Assembly: GCA_937901525.1 (NCBI GenBank)
Contig: CALDHX010000072.1
Span: 1 to 54,332, forward strand
Reading direction: 5' to 3'
Length of the DNA: 54,332 bases
Source: an uncultured Bacteroidales bacterium
GTDB taxonomy: Bacteria; Bacteroidota; Bacteroidia; Bacteroidales; P3
A program made the position numbers and the translations under genes. Positions within the stretch are counted from its first letter, which is position 1, and each line of letters starts with the position of its first letter. Shown here in pieces: positions 35,747 through 44,449 of the stretch. The notes beneath the pieces were generated by a model. It was given only the letters and a program-made list of their open reading frames with translations. It was not told where the DNA came from and searched no databases.

Positions 35747-35754
35747 CAAAAGTA
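35747..35754 (-). promoter_or_regulatory. -7 element TACTTTTG of aspA
   Basis: Minus-strand TAnnTTTG match 53 bp before the aspA ATG and directly behind the stop of the arginine decarboxylase gene. Confidence 0.5.
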
Positions 35755-35764
35755 CGAAAGTTTT

Positions 35765-37162
35765 TTAATATCCTAATATTTTTAGCATTGATTTGTGGCT
35801 TTGTTCTTTTGCAAAAAGTTTTGTGTACCATTCGCCATTCTCATCTTTATCTAAAATAATGTGTTTTGGTTGTGGTATTAAGCAATGTTGTATTCCTCCA
35901 TAGCCTGCAAGAGATTCTTGATATGCTCCTGTGTGGAAAAAGCCAATATATAAAGGTTCTTCTTCGTCATTAGAGTATTTTGGTAAGAATACTGCATTGG
36001 AATGCACCTCTGCTGAATAGTAATCTTGTGAATCGCAAGTCAATCCTCCAAGAAATACTCTTTGATATTCATTATCCCATTTGTTTATCGGTAGAAGAAT
36101 GAATCTTTGTCCTATACCCCATGTATCAGGAAGTGTAGTTATGAAAGAAGAATCTATCATATACCACAATTCTTTATCGTTTTGACGTTTTTGATCTATG
36201 ATACTATATAATATACAACCAGCTTCTCCAACTGTAAAGGAGCCAAATTCTGTGAATATATTAGGTTCTTGTACTCCGTTTTTGTTACAGATGTCTTTTA
36301 TTTGAGCAAGTATTTCTTCTGCCATGTATTCGTAGTCGTATTCAAAACCTAAGGAATTTTTAATAGGAAATCCACCTCCAATGTCTAAGGAATCTAAATC
36401 TGGACATACTTTTTTTAATTCACAATATACGTTTACGCATTTTTGAAGTTCATTCCAATAGTAAGCAGAGTCCTTTATACCTGTGTTAATAAAGAAATGC
36501 AACATTTTAAGTTTATACTTAGGATTGTTTGCTATCTTTTCTTTGTAGAAATCTACTATACAATTATAACGAATGCCAAGTCGAGATGTATAAAAGTCAA
36601 ACATAGGCTCTTCTTCCGAAGCAATACGGATTCCAACGTTACAAGGACAATCTACAATTGTGTTCATAGCGTCTAATTCCTCAATATTATCTATTATAGG
36701 TATTACATTGGTAAATCCACTTCTTATTAATTCAGCTATATTCTCAATGTATTGAGGACGCTTAAAGCCATTACATAATATATATTGTTCTTTACCAACT
36801 TTTCCTTGTTCATATAATTCATTAATTATATTTATATCAAATGCAGATGAAGTTTCAAGATGAACATCATTTTTAATAACTTCATCTAACACAAAAGAAA
36901 AGTGAGAACTCTTTGTACAATAGCAATAATTATAAGTTCCTTGATAATCAGTTTTTGCAATTGCAACATTAAAAAGCCTTTTGGCTCTTTGAATTTGAGA
37001 CGTAATTTTTGGTAGAAACGTAATTTTCAAAGGCGTTCCATATTGTTTAATTATATCCATCAAAGGTATATCATGAAAGAGTAATTCATTATCTTCTGTT
37101 TTAAACTCTTCTTGTGGAAACTCAAAGGTTTGCTCAATCAAATCGTTATACTTATTCTTCAT
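35765..37162 (-). CDS. speA: Biosynthetic arginine decarboxylase, Bacteroidota fold-III type
   Basis: 465 residues, shorter than the ~630-660 of E. coli SpeA, as is usual for this group. Alanine-racemase-like PLP barrel with Lys84 in CTKSSHF, LDIGGGFPI and the phosphate-binding-type EFGSFTVGEAG; C-terminal beta domain with CDSQDYY (substrate-binding Cys-Asp). It should decarboxylate arginine to agmatine for polyamine synthesis. The related diaminopimelate or carboxynorspermidine decarboxylases are less likely on overall layout. A TATTTTTG box lies at 37233-37240 on the minus strand. Confidence 0.82.
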   Translation of the reverse strand: MKNKYNDLIEQTFEFPQEEFKTEDNELLFHDIPLMDIIKQYGTPLKITFLPKITSQIQRAKRLFNVAIAKTDYQGTYNYCYCTKSSHFSFVLDEVIKNDVHLETSSAFDINIINELYEQGKVGKEQYILCNGFKRPQYIENIAELIRSGFTNVIPIIDNIEELDAMNTIVDCPCNVGIRIASEEEPMFDFYTSRLGIRYNCIVDFYKEKIANNPKYKLKMLHFFINTGIKDSAYYWNELQKCVNVYCELKKVCPDLDSLDIGGGFPIKNSLGFEYDYEYMAEEILAQIKDICNKNGVQEPNIFTEFGSFTVGEAGCILYSIIDQKRQNDKELWYMIDSSFITTLPDTWGIGQRFILLPINKWDNEYQRVFLGGLTCDSQDYYSAEVHSNAVFLPKYSNDEEEPLYIGFFHTGAYQESLAGYGGIQHCLIPQPKHIILDKDENGEWYTKLFAKEQSHKSMLKILGY

Positions 37163-37232
37163 CTTTATAATCTTTTTAACTTAGATTGCACAAAAACAAA
37201 CAATCTAAATGAGTTAATTTGTAATTTCCGTG

Positions 37233-37313
37233 CAAAAATAAACAATTCACTAATAGCAACCTATTTTTTCTTTGTTTTTTTGATAATTTATCAACAAAAT
37301 ATCTGTATTTTTG
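37233..37313. promoter_or_regulatory. Divergent promoters of speA and the FKBP gene
   Basis: TATTTTTG on the minus strand at 37233-37240 serves speA, and TATTTTTG on the plus strand at 37306-37313 serves the FKBP gene (TTTG at 37279-37282, 23 bp upstream, is a loose -33). A single TTTTCTTTG-T-run unit of the A-tract family lies between at about 37265-37282. Confidence 0.55.
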
Positions 37314-37340
37314 CAACGTTTTTAGATTAATTTTAGAAAA

Positions 37341-38081
37341 ATGAGAAAAATATTTCGTTTAGCAAGTGTTATTGTTTTAAGTTCTATGACATTTGTTGCC
37401 TGCTCTCAAAAAGGAAAAGTAGTAGAGGCAGGAAGTTTAAAGAGTTTAACAGATTCTGCTACGTATGTAATTGCTTATTCTCAAGCTATGGGAATTAAAT
37501 CACAAGGAGTTGAATTAAACACGAAAATATTTGCAGATGTTTTCACGCAAGTAATGAGTGGCGACACAACCTGTGTATTGTCAAAAGAACAAATTGAAAA
37601 GACAATGCAAAGTTTCCAAGAGCAAATAATGCAAAAACAAATTGCTAATCAAAACAAAAATGCAGAACCTTATAGAAAGGCAGCAGAAGAATTCTTAGCA
37701 AAAAACAAGAATGAAAAAGACGTTGTAACTACTCAAAGTGGTTTACAATACAGAGTAGAGAAAAAGGGAAAAGGAATCACACCTCAAAACTTTGATGACA
37801 GAGTTCGTTTCAACTATTCATTGTCTGCATTAAATACAGACGGCACTTTTTCAGAGCCAATAGAAAACACTTTCACAAGAGAGGGAGATCCTACAATTTC
37901 TGTTTTAACAGGATTAATTCCTGGCGTGGTTGAAGGCTTTTGTTTAATGAACGCCGGAAGTATTTACGAGTTTTGGATTCACCCTGACTTAGCTTACGGA
38001 AATCAAAATTCTGATATAGTTCCAGGAGGTAGTTTACTTAAATTCCGCATTGAATTAGTTGAAGTACTCCCTTCTAAATAA
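37341..38081 (+). CDS. FKBP-type peptidyl-prolyl isomerase lipoprotein (FkpA-like)
   Basis: 246 residues. Lipoprotein signal with Cys21 in FVACSQ; an N-terminal helical dimerisation domain (about 35-125); and a C-terminal FKBP domain (about 130-245; TTQSGLQYRVEKKGKG, GLIPGVVEGFCLMNAGS, ending LLKFRIELVEV). It catalyses proline isomerisation and chaperones proteins in the periplasm. Some active-site aromatic positions differ from the classic FKBP pattern, so activity may be reduced. A strong hairpin terminator follows. Confidence 0.9.
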   Translation: MRKIFRLASVIVLSSMTFVACSQKGKVVEAGSLKSLTDSATYVIAYSQAMGIKSQGVELNTKIFADVFTQVMSGDTTCVLSKEQIEKTMQSFQEQIMQKQIANQNKNAEPYRKAAEEFLAKNKNEKDVVTTQSGLQYRVEKKGKGITPQNFDDRVRFNYSLSALNTDGTFSEPIENTFTREGDPTISVLTGLIPGVVEGFCLMNAGSIYEFWIHPDLAYGNQNSDIVPGGSLLKFRIELVEVLPSK

Positions 38082-38114
38082 TTAAAAACTATTTATCAAA
38101 CAAATATAGGTTAG

Positions 38115-38149
38115 TCTCAATACATTGTTAGAGTATTGAGATTTTTTTT
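38115..38149 (+). terminator. Intrinsic terminator abutting the response regulator start
   Basis: TCTCAATAC (38115-38123) and GTATTGAGA (38133-38141) form a 9-bp stem with a 9-nt loop, followed by eight T. It ends 5 bp before the ATG at 38155. No TAnnTTTG box lies between it and the regulator gene. Confidence 0.8.
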
Positions 38150-38154
38150 GTAAT

Positions 38155-38847
38155 ATGAAGATATTAATTGTTGAAGACGAAGAAAATCTACTTCTGTTAA
38201 CTAAATCAGAATTAGAAAAAGAAGGATATAAAGTAGATGCTGCTATAACGCTACAACAAGCCTTAGACAGAATTATCTCAACTTCCTATGATTGCATTTT
38301 ATTAGATATAATGCTTCCTGATGGCAATGGTTTATCGCTTTTAAAAACTTTAAAAAATTTAGAAAGAACTGATAATGTAATAGTATTATCAGCAAAAGAT
38401 TCTATTGATGACAAAGTAATGGGATTAGATTTAGGAGCGGACGATTATTTAGCAAAACCTTATCATATTGCAGAGCTTGTTGCAAGAATAAAAACTATTG
38501 CAAGACGAAAAAACCCATCTAACAAATCGGGTGTTTTTGGCAATATTTGCATAATAAATGCCGAAAAAAAAGTATTGATAAATAACAAAGAGATTTCTTT
38601 AAAGAAGAAAGAATTTGAAATCTTAGATTTTTTTTGCAATAGAATAAATAGACTAATAGATAAAGACACCTTAGCTGAATTTGTTTGGGGAGAAGATTTC
38701 GAGAGTATGGGTAATTACGATTTTCTATATACTCAAATGAAAAATCTTCGCAAAAAATTAAAAGAATCAGAAGCCTCCTTGGAATTAAAATCCATTTATG
38801 GAGTAGGTTATAAATTAGTTGAAAAAGAAAATGAAAGCTCTCTATAA
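38155..38847 (+). CDS. OmpR-family response regulator
   Basis: 230 residues. Receiver domain (about 1-120) with acidic pair Glu7/Asp8, phosphoacceptor Asp51 in LLDIMLPDG, and VLSAKD; C-terminal winged helix of the OmpR/PhoB class (about 130-225; KEFEILDFFCN, ending SIYGVGYKL). It pairs with the histidine kinase whose start overlaps its 3' end by 17 bp. A likely target is the PepSY-like gene downstream, which has tandem 11-bp repeats in front of its promoter. Confidence 0.92.
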   Translation: MKILIVEDEENLLLLTKSELEKEGYKVDAAITLQQALDRIISTSYDCILLDIMLPDGNGLSLLKTLKNLERTDNVIVLSAKDSIDDKVMGLDLGADDYLAKPYHIAELVARIKTIARRKNPSNKSGVFGNICIINAEKKVLINNKEISLKKKEFEILDFFCNRINRLIDKDTLAEFVWGEDFESMGNYDFLYTQMKNLRKKLKESEASLELKSIYGVGYKLVEKENESSL

Positions 38848-40108
38848 GGTAATTTTAAGTGTAGGAATTATAATTAGCATTGTAATCTGCTTATGGTCAA
38901 TAATATTTTACATTGCCATTATACACGAAATAGATGATGAGACAGAAGATTCATTAGAGCTCTACGCCTTTAAATTAATCCAGAAAAAAAATGAAGGCAA
39001 ATTAGATTCCGTTCTTTATGACGGAAGTAACAATTCCTTTTTTATTGAACAAATAACAAAGCAAGAAGCCTCACAGATGGAAAACATGTCTTTTGCAGAC
39101 ACAAATATTTTCATAAACGACAGAAATGAAACAGAACCTGCAAAAAGATTAGTAATGGCGTTTTATGACATAGGAGATAATTTCTACAAGCTAACAGTTT
39201 ACACACCTACCTTAGAAAAATATGAATTGAGGGAAAGAATCTTATTTCTAATTATACTAATTATTTTAGTCCTTATAGCATCTGTTGTTACAATTTATTT
39301 AGGCGTTTACAGAAAGACACATAAACCATTATACACTCTTTTAGATTGGCATAGAAATTATAATTTAGGAAAAGAAAAACAAGAATTTCCAGAATGTAAA
39401 AGCAACATAAAAGAATTTCAAGAATTATTTGAAGCAACAAAATCAAGTACACAAAGAGCAGAAGAAACATATAAACAACAAAAACTATTCTTAGGACACG
39501 CATCTCATGAAATTCAAACGCCACTTGCTGTAAGCATTAATCAATTAGAAGCACTTCTTGAAGATGAAAGTTTAAATGAAAAGCAGATGACTAAAATTTT
39601 TACAACCTTATCCACTCTTAGAAAGATGACCAAAATGAATAAATCCCTTTTGTTATTATCAAAAATAGAAAACGACCAATTTAATAATATAGAACTAACA
39701 AATATAAACGAAATCATAAAAGAAAAAATAGAATTATTTAGAGAAACATTTTCACAAAAAGAAATAGATATAAAAATTCACGAAAATGATGTCTTAGAAA
39801 TAGAGATTGACAATATTCTTTGTGAAATGATGATAAACAATCTTTTAAAAAATGCGTTTATACACAATATAAAACAAGGAGAAGTACAAATTAAGATAAA
39901 CAAGTATTCAATTACAATAAGCAATAGCGGAAAACCTAATGCCTTAAACGAAAAAATGATTTTTAATTACTTTTATAAGGAGTCAAATGAACAAAATTCA
40001 TCAGGATTAGGTTTAGTATTAATAAAAAGTATTTGTAAAAAGAGCAATTTAACCATTGAATATCAGTTTATTAACAAAAAACACACATTTTTTATTACAA
40101 AAAAGTAA
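38831..40108 (+). CDS. Sensor histidine kinase
   Basis: 425 residues from the ATG at 38831; a TTG four codons earlier is less likely. Two membrane helices (about 8-30 and 137-160) flank a periplasmic sensor of about 105 residues. The HisKA domain has His226 in HASHEIQTP; the ATPase domain has the N-box NNLLKNAFIHN and a G-box SSGLGLVLIKSIC. The ATPase domain is compact, ending shortly after the G2 region. The stimulus is unknown. It is cotranscribed with the regulator. Confidence 0.92.
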   Translation: MKALYKVILSVGIIISIVICLWSIIFYIAIIHEIDDETEDSLELYAFKLIQKKNEGKLDSVLYDGSNNSFFIEQITKQEASQMENMSFADTNIFINDRNETEPAKRLVMAFYDIGDNFYKLTVYTPTLEKYELRERILFLIILIILVLIASVVTIYLGVYRKTHKPLYTLLDWHRNYNLGKEKQEFPECKSNIKEFQELFEATKSSTQRAEETYKQQKLFLGHASHEIQTPLAVSINQLEALLEDESLNEKQMTKIFTTLSTLRKMTKMNKSLLLLSKIENDQFNNIELTNINEIIKEKIELFRETFSQKEIDIKIHENDVLEIEIDNILCEMMINNLLKNAFIHNIKQGEVQIKINKYSITISNSGKPNALNEKMIFNYFYKESNEQNSSGLGLVLIKSICKKSNLTIEYQFINKKHTFFITKK

Positions 40109-40111
40109 TTA

Positions 40112-40146
40112 TTTCAGAATGTTTTCAGAATTGAAGTCTATCTTTG
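40112..40146 (+). promoter_or_regulatory. Tandem 11-bp direct repeat and TATCTTTG box of the PepSY-like gene
   Basis: TTTCAGAAT occurs at 40112-40120 and 40123-40131, one helical turn (11 bp) apart, ending 7 bp upstream of TATCTTTG (40139-40146). OmpR-family regulators typically bind such tandem half-sites over the -33 region, and the neighbouring regulator is of that family. Confidence 0.6.
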
Positions 40147-40198
40147 CAAATGTAAAAAGAAAATAAACAAAAATTATAAACTTAAAAAACTTAAAGAA

Positions 40199-40636
40199 AT
40201 GAAAAGATTAGCATTGTTAGCCATAATGGCATTAGGATTTATCTCATGTGAAAGCCAAGAAAGAGTTGCAGTAGAGTTTGGACAACTTCCAAGTAAAGCT
40301 CAAAACTTTATAAAAACACATTTCTCTGATAAAACCATTTCAATAATATTCCACGACAAGGATCTATTTGATAAAGATTACGAAGTAGTTTTTGAAGACA
40401 CATCAAATGTTGACTTCAATTCAAAAGGAGAATGGACAGAAATAGAAGTTAAAGCAGAACCTGGTGTTCCAACAAACGCAATTCCAACTACAATTGCAAA
40501 TTATGTAACAGCAAAACACCCAACTACATTTATAATCAAAATAAATAAAGACAGAAGAGATTATGAAGTAGAACTAAGAAATGGTCTTGATTTAGTATTC
40601 GATAAAAACGGAAACTTTTTAAGATACGACGACTAA
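40199..40636 (+). CDS. PepSY-like lipoprotein (BLIP-like fold)
   Basis: 145 residues with a lipoprotein signal (Cys17 in GFISCES) and two PepSY-like repeats (about 28-80 and 90-145), each with a helix leading to strands (LPSKAQNFIKTHFSD; IPTTIANYVTAKHP, then YEVELRNGLDLVFDKNGNFL). This is the Bacteroidota PepSY-like family, commonly next to two-component systems. Its biochemical role is not known; an envelope stress or metal response is plausible. It ends at a strong hairpin terminator. Confidence 0.85.
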   Translation: MKRLALLAIMALGFISCESQERVAVEFGQLPSKAQNFIKTHFSDKTISIIFHDKDLFDKDYEVVFEDTSNVDFNSKGEWTEIEVKAEPGVPTNAIPTTIANYVTAKHPTTFIIKINKDRRDYEVELRNGLDLVFDKNGNFLRYDD

Positions 40637-40660
40637 AAGAAATAATTAAACTAAAAAATA

Positions 40661-40697
40661 AAACGGCGTTTTAGAAGTAAAACGCCGTTTTATTTTT
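40661..40697. terminator. Bidirectional intrinsic terminator
   Basis: AAACGGCGTTTT (40661-40672) and AAAACGCCGTTT (40679-40690) form a perfect 12-bp stem with a 6-nt loop, followed by TATTTTT. It separates the convergent PepSY-like and yitT genes. Confidence 0.88.
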
Positions 40698-40710
40698 AAA
40701 GTTTTGTTTC

Positions 40711-41712
40711 TTATTTCAAAGGAAGTTCCTTAAATCCTTTTCCTAATGCTTCACTACTATCCATTACTGAAATGAAAGCATTTTCATCTATTGCACGAAT
40801 TCCAGATTTTAATTTCACAAATTCTGCACGTGTAACTGTTGTATAGATTACTTTTCTTTCTTTTCCTTGATACATTCCAATAGCATTGATACATGTACCA
40901 CCTCTATTCAAATCTGTTATAATAGCTTTTCTTACCTCATCATACTTATCTGTAACGATAAATAATGTTTTGTAAGTTTTTATACCATCTACAACCATAT
41001 CTATAATCTTTCCTTCGATTATAATAAGAAGAATAGAGTATGCAGGTAAGCGTAAATCTGGTGAGATTAATAATGTAGATAATGCAATTATACCATCTAC
41101 AATGATAACCATTGTTCCAAGTGATATTCCTGTATATTTGTTTATTATCATTGAGATAATATCACTTCCTCCTGAGGTTGCTCCTGATTTAAATATCATT
41201 CCAATTCCTATACCATACAATAAACCTGCTAACAATGTATTAAGCAAATAGTCTGGCATAAAGAAATTTGTTGTTCCTTGAATTGCAAGTGCGTCAATTG
41301 TTGCTTTGCTTGCATCTGTTATAAGTTCACCTACGTGAATAAAAGGAGTATAACCCCAGTATGTTTCAATTAGTGCTGTAAACAACCAACCTAACGCAAC
41401 AGATACAATAGTCTTCACTCCAAATTTAGGTCCAAGAATTATACTACCTATGATTAACAAAGGCACTTCCATTGCTATCAAGAACCAAGTAATAGTTGAT
41501 TCTGTTAAAGTAGCCAATACGTTTGCCAATCCATAAACCCCACCTGGTGCTAAGTGATAAGGCATTGCAAAAGTTACGTCTGCAATAACAAATAACAAGG
41601 TTCCGAATACTATGTAACCATAAGAAATGAACCATTGTTTTGAAAAGATTTTTTCATTTGGGTCAACAAGCTGGCTTAACCAAGCTTTTACTTTGTTTTG
41701 TTGTTGTGTCAT
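40711..41712 (-). CDS. YitT/DUF2179 family membrane protein
   Basis: 333 residues. About five to six hydrophobic helices (about 28-240) with LAPGGVYGLANVLATL and SGATSGGSDIISMIINKYTGISLG, both hallmarks of YitT, followed by a cytoplasmic DUF2179 domain (about 245-325; DRNGGT-like DLNRGGTCINAIGMYQGKERKVIYTTV). The function is unsettled; the family is assumed to transport a small solute. It has its own TATCTTTG box behind the pfkA stop codon. Confidence 0.88.
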   Translation of the reverse strand: MTQQQNKVKAWLSQLVDPNEKIFSKQWFISYGYIVFGTLLFVIADVTFAMPYHLAPGGVYGLANVLATLTESTITWFLIAMEVPLLIIGSIILGPKFGVKTIVSVALGWLFTALIETYWGYTPFIHVGELITDASKATIDALAIQGTTNFFMPDYLLNTLLAGLLYGIGIGMIFKSGATSGGSDIISMIINKYTGISLGTMVIIVDGIIALSTLLISPDLRLPAYSILLIIIEGKIIDMVVDGIKTYKTLFIVTDKYDEVRKAIITDLNRGGTCINAIGMYQGKERKVIYTTVTRAEFVKLKSGIRAIDENAFISVMDSSEALGKGFKELPLK

Positions 41713-41760
41713 AAATTTTTCGTCTGTTTTTATTTTTTATTACTTAATTTTTAAAGTTTG

Positions 41761-41768
41761 CAAAGATA
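41761..41768 (-). promoter_or_regulatory. -7 element TATCTTTG of yitT
   Basis: Minus-strand TAnnTTTG match 49 bp before the yitT ATG, lying just behind the pfkA stop. Confidence 0.5.
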
Positions 41769-41779
41769 CTACTTTTTAT

Positions 41780-42874
41780 TTAGTCTCCAAAAGCAATACC
41801 TAATCCTTTTGCTGTTTTTACTAAAAAGCTATCGGGACTTACCAAATGTGGTTCTTTCAAAGCCTCTTCCAAGGTTACTGATATTACCTCAGGGTGTTTG
41901 TAGGCTACCATCTTACCAAAATCTCCTGCTTTGGCAAGTTCAAAGGCTTTTACACCAAATTCCGATGCCAACACTCTGTCATAGGCAATTGGAGTACCAC
42001 CTCTTTGCAAGTGTCCTAAGACTGAAACTCTTATATCATTAGTTACTCCCGCTTCTTGCAACTCTGACTTGATTACTTCGCCTATTCCTCCTAATTTAAA
42101 GTGTCTATTTCCAATTTCTTTTGACTTTTCTCCGATTTGTTCGCCTTGTTGATTTTTTGCTCCTTCGGCTACAACTATTATACAAAAACCTCTACCCTTT
42201 TTATAGCGAGTTGCTATTTTTGCTTTTATCTTTTCTATATCGTAAGGTATCTCTGGAATTATACAAATATCGGCTCCTCCTGCTATTGCTGCATTTAGTG
42301 CAATCCAACCTGCATCTCGTCCCATTACTTCAAGAATAAAAATACGATTATGTGAGGCTGCTGTCGTAACTAACTTATCTACACTTTCTGTTGCTATTTG
42401 TACTGCTGTTTGAAAGCCGAAAGTGAAATCTGTCATCGAAAGATCATTGTCTATTGTCTTAGGAACACCTATTATATTAAGACCTTTTTCATATAAAGCC
42501 TTAGATATTCTTTGCGAACCATCACCTCCAATATTGATAACTGCATCTACACCCAAGAATTGAAGCTTTCTTATCATTTGATCGCTCACATCTATCGTCG
42601 TCCAATTGCCTTGTGTATCTTTTACAGGATAAGCAAAAGGGCCTCCTTTGTTTGTTGTTCCTAATATCGTACCTCCTTGAACTAATATGCCTGCTACATT
42701 ATCTTCTTCTAAGGTTACAATTTCGGTTGGCTCACGTAAAACTCCGTTAAAAGACTCTATGCAACCTATTACTTCCCAATCAGGCTCCAAAGAGGCTCTT
42801 TTTACGATTGCTCTTATAACTGCATTCAATCCAGGACAGTCTCCACCTCCTGTTGCTATCATTAGTCTTTTCAT
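41780..42874 (-). CDS. pfkA: 6-phosphofructokinase, ATP-type with Lys124-like variant
   Basis: 364 residues. N-terminal GGGDCPGLNAVIR, GGDGS (116-120), PKTIDNDL (from 138), MGRDAGW and the C-terminal LQRGGTP. Gly119 marks ATP as the phosphate donor, where pyrophosphate-dependent enzymes carry Asp. Lys139 in PKTIDND, where E. coli PfkA has Gly, places it with the long, non-allosteric-type group related to PPi enzymes. It phosphorylates fructose 6-phosphate in glycolysis. It is downstream of engB by 12 bp. Confidence 0.92.
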   Translation of the reverse strand: MKRLMIATGGGDCPGLNAVIRAIVKRASLEPDWEVIGCIESFNGVLREPTEIVTLEEDNVAGILVQGGTILGTTNKGGPFAYPVKDTQGNWTTIDVSDQMIRKLQFLGVDAVINIGGDGSQRISKALYEKGLNIIGVPKTIDNDLSMTDFTFGFQTAVQIATESVDKLVTTAASHNRIFILEVMGRDAGWIALNAAIAGGADICIIPEIPYDIEKIKAKIATRYKKGRGFCIIVVAEGAKNQQGEQIGEKSKEIGNRHFKLGGIGEVIKSELQEAGVTNDIRVSVLGHLQRGGTPIAYDRVLASEFGVKAFELAKAGDFGKMVAYKHPEVISVTLEEALKEPHLVSPDSFLVKTAKGLGIAFGD

Positions 42875-42886
42875 ATTCGTATTTTT

Positions 42887-43492
42887 TTATTGTTGAGATG
42901 TATAATATGGTATTATACTTTTGATTGAATCTAACAACTCATCTAAACCTTTTCTTTTTTCTGAGGAAGTGAGTATTATATTCGGCAATTCTTCCCAATA
43001 CTTCAAGAGTTCTTGTTTGTAAACTTCAAGATTTTCTTCTGTTTTACCTGCTGATTGTTTATCTATTTTGGTAAAAACTATTGTAAAGGGAACTGCGTTC
43101 TCGCCTAAAAAGTTTATAAATTCAATATCTATCTTTTGTGGTGTTAATCGAGAATCCACCAAAACGTAAACGTTCAATAGATTTTCTCTTTTAAGAATAT
43201 AATTTCTTATCATCTTACCCCAAACCTCGCGACTCGACTTTGAAACTTTCGCATAGCCATATCCTGGTAAATCTACCAAATACCACTGCGAGTCTATAAG
43301 GAAATGATTTATCAATTGTGTCTTTCCTGGTTGCGAACTCGTTTTTGCCAAGTCTTTTTTGTTCACTAAGGCGTTAATTAGTGAACTTTTACCAACATTA
43401 CTTCTTCCTATAAAAGCAAATTCGGCTCTATCGGCTTTTGGAGATTGACGATAATCGGAACTACTCTTTACAAATTCTGCACTTTTTACCAT
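42887..43492 (-). CDS. engB: Ribosome-biogenesis GTPase EngB/YsxC
   Basis: 201 residues, a single TRAFAC GTPase domain: G1 GRSNVGKSS, G2 QPGKTQ, G3 DLPGYGYAKV, G4 TKID, G5 TSSEKRKG. It is needed for assembly of the large ribosomal subunit. It follows glsB by 5 bp in the same operon. Confidence 0.95.
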   Translation of the reverse strand: MVKSAEFVKSSSDYRQSPKADRAEFAFIGRSNVGKSSLINALVNKKDLAKTSSQPGKTQLINHFLIDSQWYLVDLPGYGYAKVSKSSREVWGKMIRNYILKRENLLNVYVLVDSRLTPQKIDIEFINFLGENAVPFTIVFTKIDKQSAGKTEENLEVYKQELLKYWEELPNIILTSSEKRKGLDELLDSIKSIIPYYTSQQ

Positions 43493-43497
43493 CTTAA

Positions 43498-44436
43498 TTA
43501 AAGTTTCATGTGTCTTTCTTTCTTCTCGTCATAAATATCGGCAATCGTTACCAATATTCCTGTTTCTTCTACATCACTAAAATGACGATTTATTGATGTT
43601 CCAAAACTTTTCATTGTAGATGATAAATTCATATAAGCGTTTACCAACGGTGGTATGCTTTCTCCTAATGCTCTAACGTTTTTTACAAGTATTTGATAGT
43701 CTTCTTTGTAATTTTTTCCATTAAACAAACGCACCAATTCATTGTAATCGGTTTGAATTTCTATGGCTTCTTTTGGAAATACTAAGCCTTCGTTATCTGG
43801 AAAGTGTTTTTTATAGAAATATAGTATGTAATCTCTCGCTGTTGTATTCATTGAAGGATACATTGTAATCTTTCCAAAGAAATATTTCACTTCCGGGTGA
43901 AGTAATACTAAACCTCCAAGTCCGTCCCAAAGATTATCTAAGGAGTACATACCTTTTCTGAAATTTGTTGTAGGCTGATAATTCACACTTACAAAGGAAC
44001 GTCCTAATTCTATTGTGTTATCAAGATAGTTTTTAAGGAAATGTTCGCTAAATGAGAATAAATCTGCTGTTGCACTTAATAGTTCATCATTGCTTTCTTT
44101 AAAAATATTCTTTCCTATTATATAACGGTATCCTCCAACTATTTCTTCTTCTTGTGGATCCCACACAAAAAGTTGTTCATAGCAGTGTGGCTCAGGTGCA
44201 ATGTCGTATTTATCAATATCACACTCTGTTCCGCTTCCGCCTCCCTCTGCTCCAAAACTCAATTCTCTTAATCTACCTATCTCTCTCATTATATTTGGAG
44301 TACGATGTGAATTTGTAGTGTAGATTTCCTTTGAACCATAGTTGGTTTTCTTCATAAAGGTTGCTATTTCCAACTCTTTTTTCAATATTTCCTTATCAAC
44401 AGGAGGTATTACGTAAGATGTATCTATAGTTGTCAT
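43498..44436 (-). CDS. glsB: Glycine N-acyltransferase, glycine-lipid synthase GlsB-like
   Basis: 312 residues of the OlsB/hemolysin-type GNAT family: TPNIMREIGRLRELSFGAEGGGSG, then LFVWDPQEEEIVGGYRYIIG and IELGRSFVSVNYQ. In Bacteroides the ortholog joins a 3-hydroxy-fatty acyl group to glycine, the first step to glycine lipids (commendamide as intermediate). The neighbouring PlsC-type gene 13 bp upstream matches GlsA, and the pair order is that of the known operon. Ornithine N-acylation is an alternative substrate choice. Confidence 0.82.
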   Translation of the reverse strand: MTTIDTSYVIPPVDKEILKKELEIATFMKKTNYGSKEIYTTNSHRTPNIMREIGRLRELSFGAEGGGSGTECDIDKYDIAPEPHCYEQLFVWDPQEEEIVGGYRYIIGKNIFKESNDELLSATADLFSFSEHFLKNYLDNTIELGRSFVSVNYQPTTNFRKGMYSLDNLWDGLGGLVLLHPEVKYFFGKITMYPSMNTTARDYILYFYKKHFPDNEGLVFPKEAIEIQTDYNELVRLFNGKNYKEDYQILVKNVRALGESIPPLVNAYMNLSSTMKSFGTSINRHFSDVEETGILVTIADIYDEKKERHMKL

Positions 44437-44449
44437 AATTTCAAATTAT

